From: Williamsia phyllosphaerae
GTDB lineage: Bacteria; Actinomycetota; Actinomycetes; Mycobacteriales; Mycobacteriaceae
Reading direction: 5' to 3'
Assembly (NCBI RefSeq): GCF_014635305.1
Contig: NZ_BMCS01000003.1
Span: 496,001 to 560,000 of the forward strand
DNA: 64,000 nt
Shown: positions 11,083 to 24,360 of the stretch, in pieces
How positions within the stretch are numbered: position 1 is the first letter of the stretch
How the letters are laid out: every line of letters begins with the position of its first letter
Program-made: the position numbers and the translations under genes
Notes under the pieces: model-generated
Told to the model about the DNA's origin: nothing
Seen by the model: the letters and a program-made list of their open reading frames with translations, nothing else
The model's database searches: none

Positions 11083-11817
11083 TCAGGTGTTGTCCCACAG
11101 GCGCTGGTAGTAGTCCATCCGAACTGCATCCGGCGCCACCCCATAGGCGGCGAGGAGATGGTCCGACCAGCCCGGACCGTAGTTCCACAGGGTGCTCATG
11201 GCCGCCACCGTGATGTCCGCCCAGCGATCGGCGACGCCGAGCGACCCCAGATCGACGTGCCCGGCCACGTTCCCGTCGTCGCCGAGAAGGGTGTTGGGGC
11301 AGCAGGGGTCGCCGTGGCACACCACTAGTCGGTCGACGCTCGGTGCGCTCTCGAGATCGGCGGGTACCCGGATTCCGCGATCCCGCGCCTGCTCGATCCG
11401 TTCGGCGGGTGCCCACGACCATGGGCACTGCGCCACCGGCAGCGCCTCGTGAAGTGCGCGCAGGCCCCGTCCCACCGCCGCGACGGCGACGGCCGGTCGG
11501 GCGATCCATTCGTCGGCAACCGCACTGCGCGCCGGGATGGCCGTGGTCACCAGCCACTGTCCGTCCGTATCCGATCCGTGGGACACGACCTCTGGCACGG
11601 TGAGAAAGCCGACCGCCCATCGCATTCGGATGGCTTCGTCGCGCAGCGATATCTCCGCGGAGTGCGGTTGCCACTTGACGAAGCGGGGTGAGCGGGCATC
11701 GTCGACGACGTAGGTGACGCCGCCGGCGTCGTTGAGCCAGACGGGTGTCACGGTGGCGCCGGATGCCTCCGCAAGAACGACCGGTGGGATCGGTCCCGGG
11801 GGCACCGCCGCGGTCAT
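11083..11817 (-). CDS. Aminoglycoside 3'-phosphotransferase-like kinase (APH family)
   Basis: This is an APH-fold small-molecule kinase of 244 residues. The catalytic loop is CHGDPCCPNTLL (the HGDxxxxN motif, about residues 168-178) and the metal-binding DLG-like motif is VDLGSLGVADRWAD just after it; both key Asp residues are present. It resembles APH(3') proteins, but the APH family also phosphorylates other hydroxyl compounds, so resistance is only a possibility. Its ATG overlaps the stop of the acnR-like TetR gene as ATGA, so the two are translationally coupled. That link to a citrate-cycle regulator is unexpected. Confidence 0.78.
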   Translation of the reverse strand: MTAAVPPGPIPPVVLAEASGATVTPVWLNDAGGVTYVVDDARSPRFVKWQPHSAEISLRDEAIRMRWAVGFLTVPEVVSHGSDTDGQWLVTTAIPARSAVADEWIARPAVAVAAVGRGLRALHEALPVAQCPWSWAPAERIEQARDRGIRVPADLESAPSVDRLVVCHGDPCCPNTLLGDDGNVAGHVDLGSLGVADRWADITVAAMSTLWNYGPGWSDHLLAAYGVAPDAVRMDYYQRLWDNT

Positions 11818-12386
11818 CGCGACCGGGGACGCCGCACCGACTCCTCGACGAGGTCGAGGACGGCGTGCAGGTCGCCGCTTCGATGACCCGACGCGAGCCG
11901 GGTGATCATGCCGTCGAGGACCAGGTCCAGGTACTGCACGATGACCGCGGTCGGGATGTCGTCGCGCAGGCGGCCTGCGCTGCGCTGGCGCTCCAGTCGG
12001 GCCAGGGTCGCGGTCTCGAGATCGACCGACCGCGCCAACCACTCGGTGCGGAACGCGGCGTCGGTGCGCAGTTTGCGCGCGATCTCCAGGCGGGTCCCAA
12101 GCCAGTCGAAATCCTCGGGGTGGTCGAGCATGTCGCGCATGACCTGGACGAGCCCCTGTTCGGCGGCGACGTCGGCCATCCGTTCGGCGTCCTCGTGGGC
12201 CAGGGCCAGGAACAACGCTTCCTTGTCCCGGAAGTGGTGGAAGATCGCGCCGCGGGAGAGTTCGGTCGCCTCCTCGAGGCGACGGACGGTGGCACCGTCG
12301 TAGCCGTACTCGGCGAAGCACCGCCGTGCCCCGTCGAGGATCTCGCGACGACGCGCGGCGAGATGGTCCTCGCTGACCTTGGGCAC
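11814..12386 (-). CDS. acnR: TetR-family repressor of aconitase, AcnR-like
   Basis: This is a 190-residue TetR regulator. The N-terminal helix-turn-helix (about residues 12-58, ending in LSRGAIFHHFRDKEALF) is typical. Position and order (acn upstream on the same strand, then this gene) match AcnR of Corynebacterium glutamicum and Rv1474c, and a perfect copy of the AcnR-type palindrome lies in the acn promoter at 15406-15421. In Corynebacterium AcnR represses acn and binds citrate or aconitate. The GTG start at 12386 has an AGAGG site about 8 nt upstream. A strong hairpin at 12417-12450 separates it from acn, so read-through from acn would be limited. Confidence 0.9.
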   Translation of the reverse strand: MPKVSEDHLAARRREILDGARRCFAEYGYDGATVRRLEEATELSRGAIFHHFRDKEALFLALAHEDAERMADVAAEQGLVQVMRDMLDHPEDFDWLGTRLEIARKLRTDAAFRTEWLARSVDLETATLARLERQRSAGRLRDDIPTAVIVQYLDLVLDGMITRLASGHRSGDLHAVLDLVEESVRRPRSR

Positions 12387-12416
12387 GGTGTTGACCTCTG
12401 ATTCATGGCGTGCTCA

Positions 12417-12450
12417 CCCACGGTGGACCCGGGAACGGGTCCACCGTGGG
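12417..12450 (-). terminator. Perfect 15-bp hairpin between acn and acnR
   Basis: A 15-base arm (12417-12431) is exactly complementary to 12436-12450 around a four-base GGAA loop. It is GC-rich and has no T run after it, which is common for actinobacterial terminators. It lies between acn and acnR, both on the minus strand, and ends about 30 nt before the acnR start. Confidence 0.8.
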
Positions 12451-12462
12451 ATGAACGACTTC

Positions 12463-12486
12463 GGTACTGCGGTACTGCGGTACTGC
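12463..12486. repeat. Three tandem copies of GGTACTGC
   Basis: The 8-base unit GGTACTGC is repeated three times without change, ending 1 nt before the acn stop codon. Each copy contains GTACTG, the half-site of the AcnR-type palindrome found in the acn promoter. It may be a chance tandem repeat or an AcnR-related site. Confidence 0.8.
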
Positions 12487-12487
12487 G

Positions 12488-15618
<3,131 letters not shown>

Positions 15619-16254
15619 ATGGCCCCCACCGCGAGCACCTGGGTGCAGAGTCCGGCGATGTCGATCATCCCCGCGAACGTCGACCTGACGGCGATAGAGG
15701 CCGATCTGGCCGACGACCACGTCGCCGCACCCGCCGACATCGCGCCGCGCCTGACCTCGGTGGTGTCGCAGGCCAGGGACAAGGGTCACGACATGTACTT
15801 CGTGGTGCTGTCGGAATCGCAGCCGAAGTTCACCTACTTCCGCGACATCGCCACCGCGCTGCAGGAGGAGACCGGGGGAACGGTCGTCGTGTTCGGCCCC
15901 GGGACCGTCGGTTCGGCGTCCGACGACTTCAGCCGGGTGCAGCTCGAGCAGGCACAGGACAATCTGTCGACCAGCAATCCGCCGGTCGCCGCGCAGCAGC
16001 TGCTCGACCGGATGACCGATCAGACGCAGGTCCCGTGGACCGTCGTCACCATCGCGTTGATCGTCGTGGTGGCCCTGGGTGCGGTCGCGGCCCGGATCCT
16101 GGGACGTCGCCGCGCCGGCGCCGCCACCTCGACCAACCCGACGGAATCGGCCTCGGTCGTACCGACGGAGTCGGCCTCGGTCATACCGACGGAGTCCGAG
16201 GAGACCAGCGGGTCCGTATCCGGCGACGGCGAGCAGGACCGCTCGATCCGCTAG
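15619..16254 (+). CDS. Membrane protein, Rv1476-like (DUF6676 type)
   Basis: This 211-residue protein has a soluble N-terminal domain (about residues 20-135), one membrane helix at about 140-162, a basic stop-transfer (GRRR) and a short acidic tail. The tail holds two and a half copies of an eight-residue PTESASVV-type repeat. It occupies the place of Rv1476 between acn and the RipA gene, and the N-terminal domain resembles that family; function is unknown. The ATG at 15619 has GGAAGG 12 nt upstream, which is long; a GTG at 15580 or an ATG at 15658 are possible. The fact that it precedes a wall hydrolase suggests a role in the cell envelope, but only by position. Confidence 0.75.
   Translation: MAPTASTWVQSPAMSIIPANVDLTAIEADLADDHVAAPADIAPRLTSVVSQARDKGHDMYFVVLSESQPKFTYFRDIATALQEETGGTVVVFGPGTVGSASDDFSRVQLEQAQDNLSTSNPPVAAQQLLDRMTDQTQVPWTVVTIALIVVVALGAVAARILGRRRAGAATSTNPTESASVVPTESASVIPTESEETSGSVSGDGEQDRSIR
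16138..16197 (+). repeat. 24-bp tandem repeat, 2.5 copies, inside a coding region
   Basis: Units at 16138-16161 and 16162-16185 differ at three positions and a half unit follows at 16186-16197. The repeat is in frame and encodes the PTESASVV/VI repeats of the C-terminal tail of the Rv1476-like protein. Confidence 0.85.
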
Positions 16255-16262
16255 AGCGCGTC

Positions 16263-16334
16263 GGCAAATCCGCCGTTTGCCACCTTTAATGAATTACCTC
16301 CGTGTCATTCACGAGATATATCCGTGATGACGCG
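16263..16334 (+). terminator. Two hairpins after the Rv1476-like gene
   Basis: The first is a 6-bp stem (GGCAAA/TTTGCC, 16263-16268 with 16276-16281). The second is stronger: 16301-16313 pairs with 16323-16334 over about 12 bp with one bulge and one G-U pair, around a 9-base AT-rich loop. Together they probably end transcription from the upstream gene. Confidence 0.6.
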
Positions 16335-16588
16335 CAGTTCACCGCATAAATGCAGGTAATCACCCCTTTGTAATTTGTGACTCATGTTTCGCTCGGGGCA
16401 TTTGTGGCGTACGGTTCGACATGTCATTGGTGGTGTTGATGGGGAAGTTGACACCTGCCGGGACACAAGTTGGCGGTGGTGATCAGTGATCGTGTCGTAT
16501 CCGGCGGTGTCGGAATCGACCGGATTGCGGTGTCGCCGGACGATCGGGCGTCCACCAGCCGCACGTCAGTTCTGCGAGGGAGTCATCA
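16335..16588 (+). other. Long upstream region of the RipA-like gene
   Basis: This stretch is clearly more AT-rich near 16335-16400 than the surrounding DNA and probably holds the ripA promoter. It includes GTCACA (minus strand, 16376-16381), a half-site seen in MtrA targets, but only one copy, so this is weak. I looked for the c-di-AMP (ydaO) riboswitch known before some actinobacterial wall-hydrolase genes and did not find its conserved core. Confidence 0.4.
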
Positions 16589-18226
16589 GTGCGACGTATC
16601 GTTCCCGTCGGCCGAGCACGCGCAGCGCGCGGTTCGCACCGTCGGCCACACGCCGCTCCGGGTCAACACGATCCGGGTCGAAACCACCACACCGAATCAC
16701 CCGGGACCCGCGACCGCGGGCCTCGGATGACTGCGGTCGCCACGATGGCCCTGGTGGTGATCATCGCCATGCTGGGCATGGGCGCAGGCCCGTCCGTAGC
16801 GGCCCCGTCCGCGGGTGATTCGCCGCGGAGTCCCGGCGGCATCGCCGAGCTGATCAACCAGATCGCCGGTACCGACCAACATCTGGCCGATCTCGACAAC
16901 ACCGTCGCGCTCAAGCGGGAGTCGGTGAACCGCACTCTCGTCGACCTGCAGAACGCCCGCGATCAGGAACGCCTCGCGTCCATCGCGATGAAGGGGTCGC
17001 AGGACGCGCTCGGCAAGGCCACCGCGGCCATCAGCACGGCGCAGCGCGGCTTCGACGACTTCGTGCGCAACCTCTATCGCCAGGGCAGCTCGCAGAGTTC
17101 GATGACGAACTACCTGTCCACCTCCGACCCGGGTGCGGTTCTCGACCGCGCCGGGATCCTGGATCGGCTCACCAAGGAACAGAAGGCCTCGATCGATCGA
17201 CTGAAGGTCGCCCGCAACGAGCAGGCGAACCGGGTCGCGACCGCAGCGGTCACCCGGAAGCAGGCGTCGTTCGCCACGAAGTCGGCGGCGGCGCGCAAGA
17301 ATGATGCGCTGCAAGCGATTCAGGACGCGATGGCCGCGGTCCGGACCGAATCGGCGCGACGCGTCGAACTGACCGCCGCCCGTGATCAGGCGCAGGCCCA
17401 GCTCGACGCACTGCGTGGCCGCGCCGCGGCGGCTGCGGCCGCTGTGGTCCCGGGTCAGGTGCAGGCCGCCGCTCCGGCTCAGGCCCCGGCTGCCGGCGCG
17501 CCTGCGGGTCAGGCACCGGCAGCCCAGGCTCCGTCGGCGCAGGCTCCGGCCATCCCCGGACGCGTTCCGGCCGCCGCACCGGTCAACCCGATGCAGAATG
17601 CGATCGCCACCGCCGCGCAGTCGGCGCTGAAGGTCGCCGCGGAGGCTGCCGCGAAGCTCGCGGTCGACGCGGCGCAGCAGGTGTTGGCGTCGGTCGTCGC
17701 ATCGATCCAGCGTCCGCACACCGATCTCAACGGGACCGATCAGGGCACCACCGCCACCCCGGGGACCGGCGGTTCCACCTCGGTCACACCCGGCGTCACC
17801 GGATCGGCTGCGGTGGAGATCGTGGTCAACCGTGCCCTCTCGCAGCTCGGCGTCACCTACGCGTGGGGCGGTGGCAACGCCAACGGACCCACCAAGGGCA
17901 TCCGGGACGGCGGCGTCGCCGACAGCTACGGCGACTACAACAAGTCCGGTTTCGACTGCTCGGGTCTGATGATCTACGCGTTCGCCGGCATCGGGATCTC
18001 GTTGCCGCACTACACCGGCTACCAGTACACCTCCGGTAAGAAGGTCCCGCTGTCGCAGATGCAGCGCGGCGACATGATCTTCTACGGCCCCAACGCGAGC
18101 GAGCACGTCGCGCTCGTCCTGGGCAACAACCAGATGGTGGAGGCACCGCAGTCCGGGTCGGTCGTCAAGATCTCGCCCCTGCGGACCAGCGGCGCCATGC
18201 CGTACGTCATCCGCCTCACGGGGTAG
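16589..18226 (+). CDS. ripA: NlpC/P60 peptidoglycan endopeptidase, RipA-like
   Basis: This is a secreted D,L-endopeptidase that cuts peptidoglycan stem peptides during cell separation. From GTG 16589, which has GGGAG 6 nt upstream, it has 545 residues. The first 46 are rich in Arg, His and Pro; a hydrophobic export helix follows at about 47-68, with likely cleavage after VAA. Then come a coiled-coil region (about 80-285), an Ala/Pro/Gln-rich linker (about 285-340) and an NlpC/P60 domain (about 410-545) with C457 (FDCSGLM), H506 (SEHVALV) and E518. An ATG at 16727 would give a normal short signal peptide but lacks a ribosome site. Order matches Rv1477; the RipB gene that follows in M. tuberculosis is absent. 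Confidence 0.92.
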   Translation: MRRIVPVGRARAARGSHRRPHAAPGQHDPGRNHHTESPGTRDRGPRMTAVATMALVVIIAMLGMGAGPSVAAPSAGDSPRSPGGIAELINQIAGTDQHLADLDNTVALKRESVNRTLVDLQNARDQERLASIAMKGSQDALGKATAAISTAQRGFDDFVRNLYRQGSSQSSMTNYLSTSDPGAVLDRAGILDRLTKEQKASIDRLKVARNEQANRVATAAVTRKQASFATKSAAARKNDALQAIQDAMAAVRTESARRVELTAARDQAQAQLDALRGRAAAAAAAVVPGQVQAAAPAQAPAAGAPAGQAPAAQAPSAQAPAIPGRVPAAAPVNPMQNAIATAAQSALKVAAEAAAKLAVDAAQQVLASVVASIQRPHTDLNGTDQGTTATPGTGGSTSVTPGVTGSAAVEIVVNRALSQLGVTYAWGGGNANGPTKGIRDGGVADSYGDYNKSGFDCSGLMIYAFAGIGISLPHYTGYQYTSGKKVPLSQMQRGDMIFYGPNASEHVALVLGNNQMVEAPQSGSVVKISPLRTSGAMPYVIRLTG

Positions 18227-18286
18227 CCACCCGGTTTCGTCAGTCGGCGACCTCGACACCTTCGGCGTCGCCGGTGAGCAGCGCGT

Positions 18287-18317
18287 TCGCACGCATCCGA
18301 CCCTCGGGTGCGTGCGA
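18287..18317 (+). terminator. Terminator hairpin after ripA
   Basis: Bases 18287-18299 pair with 18305-18317 over 13 bp with one G-U pair and a 5-base loop. A TACTCT box for moxR follows at 18322-18327, so ripA and moxR are probably separate transcripts. Confidence 0.7.
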
Positions 18318-18376
18318 CCGCTACTCTCGGTGAGGTCAAGTCCCCCCACTACCGGCTCTCAATCGGAGGATCACGC

Positions 18377-19609
18377 GTGTCCGCAACGCACGACGGCAAT
18401 GACCAGGGCGGCGAGTTCGCACTCACCGACGCGGACGTGAAGCTCCTGGAGCGCGCGATGTTCGAGGTCAAGCGCGTCATCGTCGGGCAGGATCAGCTCA
18501 TCGAGCGGATCCTGGTCGGTCTGCTGGCGCGCGGCCACATCCTCCTCGAAGGTGTCCCCGGGGTCGCCAAGACCCTCGCGGTCGAGACCTACGCGCACGT
18601 CATCGGCGGCAGCTTCTCGCGTGTGCAGTTCACGCCCGACCTCGTGCCCACCGACCTCATCGGCACCCGCATCTACCGGCAGGGCCGCGAGGAGTTCGAC
18701 ACCGAACTCGGGCCGGTCGTGGCCAACTTCCTGCTCGCCGACGAGATCAACCGCGCGCCGGCCAAGGTGCAGTCGGCGTTGCTCGAGGTGATGGCCGAGC
18801 GCCATCTCTCCATCGGTGGGACGACCTATCCGATGCCCGATCCGTTCCTGGTCATGGCGACGCAGAACCCGATCGAGAACGAGGGTGTCTACCCGCTGCC
18901 CGAGGCGCAGCGCGACCGCTTCCTGTTCAAGATCCTCGTCGACTACCCCTCGGTGGAGGAGGAGCGCGAGATCGTCTACCGCATGGGCACCCGGGTCCCG
19001 ACCGCGGGCCAGATCCTCGACCCCGAGTCGACGGTCCGTCTGCAGAAGGTCGCCGCGAACGTCTTCGTCCACCATGCGCTGGTGGACTACGTGGTCCGGG
19101 TGATCACCGCGACCCGCCGCCCGGCCGACTTCGGCATGAACGACGTCGCGAGCTGGCTGTCCTACGGCGCGTCTCCGCGCGCCACGCTGGGTATCGTCGC
19201 GGCCGCCCGTGCGCTCGCCCTGGTCCGAGGTCGCGACTACGTGATCCCCTCCGACGTCGTCGAGATAATCCCTGACGTCCTGCGTCATCGTCTGGTGCTC
19301 AGCTACGACGCGCTCGCCGACGAGATCGACGCGGACCAGGTGATCACCCGCGTGCTGCAGACCGTGGGACTGCCCCAGGTCAGTGCCCAGCCGATCCAGG
19401 GCGGGCCCGCACCGCAGTCCGCACCGGCCGGGCCCCAGCAGGGTGCACCTCAGCAGGGCGTACCTCAGCACGGTGTGCCCCAGCCCCCCAACGGCGCGCC
19501 GGTGGGCATGGCCAAGCCCCAGCAGTCGGCTCCCGGCCAGGCACCGGATCCGCGCGTCGCCGGCGCCCACCCGGCGCCGACGCACGGCCGCATCGATGGC
19601 GGACGCTGA
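18377..19609 (+). CDS. moxR1: MoxR-family AAA+ ATPase
   Basis: MoxR ATPases act as chaperone-like partners for VWA proteins. From the GTG at 18377 (GGAGG 7 nt upstream) the protein has 410 residues. Walker A is GVPGVAKT at 59-66, Walker B LLADEIN at 119-125, and a sensor motif TQNPIENEG follows. The last 75 residues are a low-complexity Pro/Gln/Gly tail with PQQGAPQQG-type repeats that is not needed for the AAA+ fold. The next gene starts inside its 3' end. It is the first gene of the moxR-DUF58-VWA set (Rv1479-Rv1481). Confidence 0.93.
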   Translation: MSATHDGNDQGGEFALTDADVKLLERAMFEVKRVIVGQDQLIERILVGLLARGHILLEGVPGVAKTLAVETYAHVIGGSFSRVQFTPDLVPTDLIGTRIYRQGREEFDTELGPVVANFLLADEINRAPAKVQSALLEVMAERHLSIGGTTYPMPDPFLVMATQNPIENEGVYPLPEAQRDRFLFKILVDYPSVEEEREIVYRMGTRVPTAGQILDPESTVRLQKVAANVFVHHALVDYVVRVITATRRPADFGMNDVASWLSYGASPRATLGIVAAARALALVRGRDYVIPSDVVEIIPDVLRHRLVLSYDALADEIDADQVITRVLQTVGLPQVSAQPIQGGPAPQSAPAGPQQGAPQQGVPQHGVPQPPNGAPVGMAKPQQSAPGQAPDPRVAGAHPAPTHGRIDGGR

Positions 19610-20537
19610 CCGCCTGCCGTCGTTCGGCGCGGGCACCCTCGACGACCCGACGCTGACCGCGGCACTGAAGACGCTCGAGATCACGGTGCGCCGCAAGCTC
19701 GACGGCGTCCTGCAGGGTGATCACATGGGACTGATCCCCGGTCCCGGCTCCGAGCCCGGTGAGGCTCGTATGTACCAACCGGGCGACGACGTGCGTCGGA
19801 TGGACTGGTCGGTCACCGCACGGACGACCCATGCCCACGTCCGCCAGATGGTCGCCGACCGCGAGCTCGAGACCTGGCTGGTCGTGGACATGTCGGCGAG
19901 TCTGGACTTCGGCACGGTCAACGGGACCAAGCGCGATCTGTCGGTCGCCGCGTGCGCCGCGATCACTCATCTCACCCTCGGCGGCGGCAACCGGATCGGC
20001 GCGATCGTCGCCACCGGCGACACCATCGTGCGGATCCCCGCCCGCAGCGGGCGGGCGCACGCGCTGAACCTCCTCAAGACCATCGCGACGACCCGTCGCA
20101 GTTCCGACGGGGTCCGCGGAGACCTCAACGCCGGCATCGACGCGTTGCGCCGCCCCGAGCGCCGCCGCGGACTCGCCGTGGTCGTCAGCGACTTCCTCGG
20201 TCCCATCGACTGGGACCGCCCACTGCGTGCCGTCGGTGGCCACCACGAACTCCTCGGCGTCGAGGTCCTCGATCCCCGGGACATGGCCCTGCCCGACGTC
20301 GGGGAAGTGGTCCTGCGTGACGCCGAGAGTGGTCAGGTCCGTGAGATCACCGTGACCGACCGTGTCCGCGACGACTTCGCGCGCGCGGCGCGAGCCCATC
20401 AGTCCGACGTCCATCGGACGTTGCGCACGTGTGGCGCACCTACTCTGACGTTGAGCACCGACCGTGACTGGATCTCCGACGTGGTGCGTTTCGTGGTGCG
20501 TCGCCGCCGCGGTCTCGGCGCCGGATCGGGACGGTAG
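19596..20537 (+). CDS. DUF58 domain protein (Rv1480-like)
   Basis: This 313-residue protein belongs to the DUF58 family, which has a VWA-like fold and is nearly always found next to moxR. The hallmark segment, YQPGDDVRRMDWSVTART, is at about residues 59-76. After it, VVDMSASLDF (about 97-106) gives a MIDAS-like DxSxS. No signal peptide or strong membrane helix is seen. The ATG overlaps the moxR 3' end by 14 nt, so translation is coupled. Its exact role is unknown; in the family it works with MoxR and the VWA membrane protein. Confidence 0.9.
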   Translation: MADADRLPSFGAGTLDDPTLTAALKTLEITVRRKLDGVLQGDHMGLIPGPGSEPGEARMYQPGDDVRRMDWSVTARTTHAHVRQMVADRELETWLVVDMSASLDFGTVNGTKRDLSVAACAAITHLTLGGGNRIGAIVATGDTIVRIPARSGRAHALNLLKTIATTRRSSDGVRGDLNAGIDALRRPERRRGLAVVVSDFLGPIDWDRPLRAVGGHHELLGVEVLDPRDMALPDVGEVVLRDAESGQVREITVTDRVRDDFARAARAHQSDVHRTLRTCGAPTLTLSTDRDWISDVVRFVVRRRRGLGAGSGR

Positions 20538-20542
20538 CGGCC

Positions 20543-22367
<1,825 letters not shown>

Positions 22368-22425
22368 GGCACACCACATCACCCGCACGACCACCACAGC
22401 AACAGCCACAGCCAGGAGGACACAC

Positions 22426-23262
22426 GTGAGCGGACTGCTCGAGGGCAAGACCATCTTGATCACCGGCATCATCACCGATTCGTCGATCGCGTTCCACGCC
22501 GCGGCGATGGCGCAGAACGAGGGCGCCAAGGTCATCATCACCGGCATCCCCGAGCGTCTGCGCTTGATCGACCGCATCGCGCGCCGACTCCCGACCGAGG
22601 TCCCGGCGGCCATCGGTCTCGATGTCACCAACGAGGAGAACCTCGGCGAACTCGCCGACAAGGTTCGTGAGCTGGCCCCCGAGGGGGTCGACGGCGTCCT
22701 GCACTCGATCGCGATGGCACCCAAGAACCTGATGGGTCCCGATGCGGTGCCGTTCCTCGACGCCCCCGGACCCGATGCGGCCAAGTCGTTCGAGATCTCC
22801 GCCTGGAGCTACGCCGCGCTGGCCCGCGCCGTGCTGCCTGCGATGAACGAGGGTGGCTCCATCGTGGGCATGGACTTCGACCCGCGTACCGCCATGCCGT
22901 ACTACAACTGGATGGGTGTGGCCAAGGCCGCACTCGAGTCGGTGAACCGTTACGTGGCACGGGAAGTCGGTGCCGCCAAGCGGATCCGGTCCAACCTCGT
23001 CGCCGCCGGGCCGATCAAGACGCTCGCTGCCAAGGCGATCGCGGGTACCGCGACCGACGACGCCAAACAGCTCAACATGCTCAACGAGTACTGGGACGGT
23101 GCGTCGCCGATCGGGTGGAATGTCGACGACCCCACCGTGGTCGCGAAGTCGATCTGTGCGCTGCTCTCGGACTGGTTGCCCGGCACCACCGGGTCGATCG
23201 TCTACGTCGACGGTGGCGCGAGCCACAACACCTGGTTCCCCGAGGGTTTCACCGGTTCATGA
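22426..23262 (+). CDS. inhA: Enoyl-ACP reductase InhA
   Basis: InhA is the NADH-dependent enoyl reductase of FAS-II and the target of isoniazid and ethionamide in mycobacteria. It has 278 residues, about ten more than the M. tuberculosis enzyme. The N-terminal [12 protein letters not shown] nucleotide site is conserved. The residue equal to S94 of the mycobacterial enzyme is Ser here (VLHSIA), and the catalytic pair is Y160 and K167 by the motif [11 protein letters not shown], shifted by two residues. A GGAGG ribosome site precedes the GTG. Its stop overlaps the ferrochelatase ATG as ATGA. Confidence 0.96.
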   Translation: MSGLLEGKTILITGIITDSSIAFHAAAMAQNEGAKVIITGIPERLRLIDRIARRLPTEVPAAIGLDVTNEENLGELADKVRELAPEGVDGVLHSIAMAPKNLMGPDAVPFLDAPGPDAAKSFEISAWSYAALARAVLPAMNEGGSIVGMDFDPRTAMPYYNWMGVAKAALESVNRYVAREVGAAKRIRSNLVAAGPIKTLAAKAIAGTATDDAKQLNMLNEYWDGASPIGWNVDDPTVVAKSICALLSDWLPGTTGSIVYVDGGASHNTWFPEGFTGS

Positions 23263-24329
23263 GCACTTCCTTCGACTCCATCCTGGTGCTGTCGTTCGGT
23301 GGTCCCGACGGGCCCGACGACGTCCGTCCGTTCCTGGAGAACGTCACGCGGGGTCGAGGGGTGCCACCGGAGCGGCTCGACGAGGTCGCCGAGCACTACC
23401 TGCACTTCGGTGGTGTCTCGCCGATCAACCGCCTCAATCTGGACATCATCGACCACCTCCGGGCCGGCCTGGACGCGGCCGGGATCGACCTCCCGGTGTA
23501 CTTCGGGAACCGGAACTGGCATCCGATGATCGAGGACACGGTGTCGGCGATGTACGACGACGAACGCCGCCACGCCCTGGTGTTCCCGACCTCGGCGTGG
23601 GGTGGGTACTCCGGCTGCGCGCAGTACCACGAGGACATCCGACGGGCTCTGGATGCCTTGTCGGACAAGCATGGTCAGCCCGGCACGGATCTGATGGACC
23701 TGCGCAAGCTGCCGCACTACTGGGACCGTCCGGAGATGACGGCGGCCTGCGCCGACGCCATCACCGCGGCCCGTGACAGACTCCCGGCCGATCGTCGTGG
23801 CGACGCCCGCCTCGTGTTCACCGCGCACTCGATCCCGTCCGCGGCCGACAAGGCCGCAGGTCCACCGGCGCAGGGCGGGCATCTCTACAGCCGTCAGGTG
23901 GCCGCTGCGTCCGAACGTGCCGCCGCTGCGGCCGGTTTCGCCGCCCACGACCTGGTGTGGCAGTCGCGATCGGGACCGCCGCAGATCCCGTGGCTCGAGC
24001 CCGACATCTGCGATCACCTCGAAACCCTTGCCGCACAGAACCTCGACCCGGTGATCGTGTGCCCGATCGGATTCGTCTCCGACCACCTCGAGGTGGTCTG
24101 GGATCTCGACACCGAGGCGGTGGAGGTCGCCGAACGACTCGACCTGCCGATGGAACGCGCCGGCACGGTGGGTGTCGATCCGCGGTTCACCGACATGATC
24201 GTGTCGCTGATCTCGGCGCAGCTCCAGGGACTCGACACCGACGCCGCGGGGATGGGGTGTACCGAGAACGGCGCCCGCTGCGCGGTGGGATGCTGTGTCT
24301 CGCAGCGCCCCTCACGCCCGGCCGCCTGA
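23259..24329 (+). CDS. hemH: Ferrochelatase (coproporphyrin III type, CpfC)
   Basis: This enzyme inserts iron into a porphyrin; in Actinobacteria the substrate is coproporphyrin III in the coproporphyrin-dependent haem route. It has 356 residues. The active-site His is in the VFTAHSIP motif. The C-terminal tail has cysteines at 334, 341 and 345/346 (GMGC, ARC, VGCC), the ligands of the [2Fe-2S] cluster known in mycobacterial ferrochelatase. The ATG overlaps the inhA stop (ATGA), so the two are coupled, as in Rv1484-Rv1485. This joins haem synthesis to FAS-II by gene order only. Confidence 0.94.
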   Translation: MSTSFDSILVLSFGGPDGPDDVRPFLENVTRGRGVPPERLDEVAEHYLHFGGVSPINRLNLDIIDHLRAGLDAAGIDLPVYFGNRNWHPMIEDTVSAMYDDERRHALVFPTSAWGGYSGCAQYHEDIRRALDALSDKHGQPGTDLMDLRKLPHYWDRPEMTAACADAITAARDRLPADRRGDARLVFTAHSIPSAADKAAGPPAQGGHLYSRQVAAASERAAAAAGFAAHDLVWQSRSGPPQIPWLEPDICDHLETLAAQNLDPVIVCPIGFVSDHLEVVWDLDTEAVEVAERLDLPMERAGTVGVDPRFTDMIVSLISAQLQGLDTDAAGMGCTENGARCAVGCCVSQRPSRPAA

Positions 24330-24360
24330 GTCGGCCGCCGGGACGAACCACCGGGTCGCG

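Noticed and set aside
11083-12321. Apparent 412-codon fusion of a kinase with an N-terminal domain
   Set aside because: Only the last 244 codons are the APH protein; the first part is an out-of-frame reading of the TetR gene, which has its own intact frame.
16376-16381. MtrA site (GTCACA) before ripA
   Set aside because: A single hexamer is expected by chance; no second half-site at the right spacing.
16335-16588. c-di-AMP (ydaO) riboswitch before the RipA-like gene
   Set aside because: The conserved core sequence and pairing expected for this riboswitch were not found by eye.
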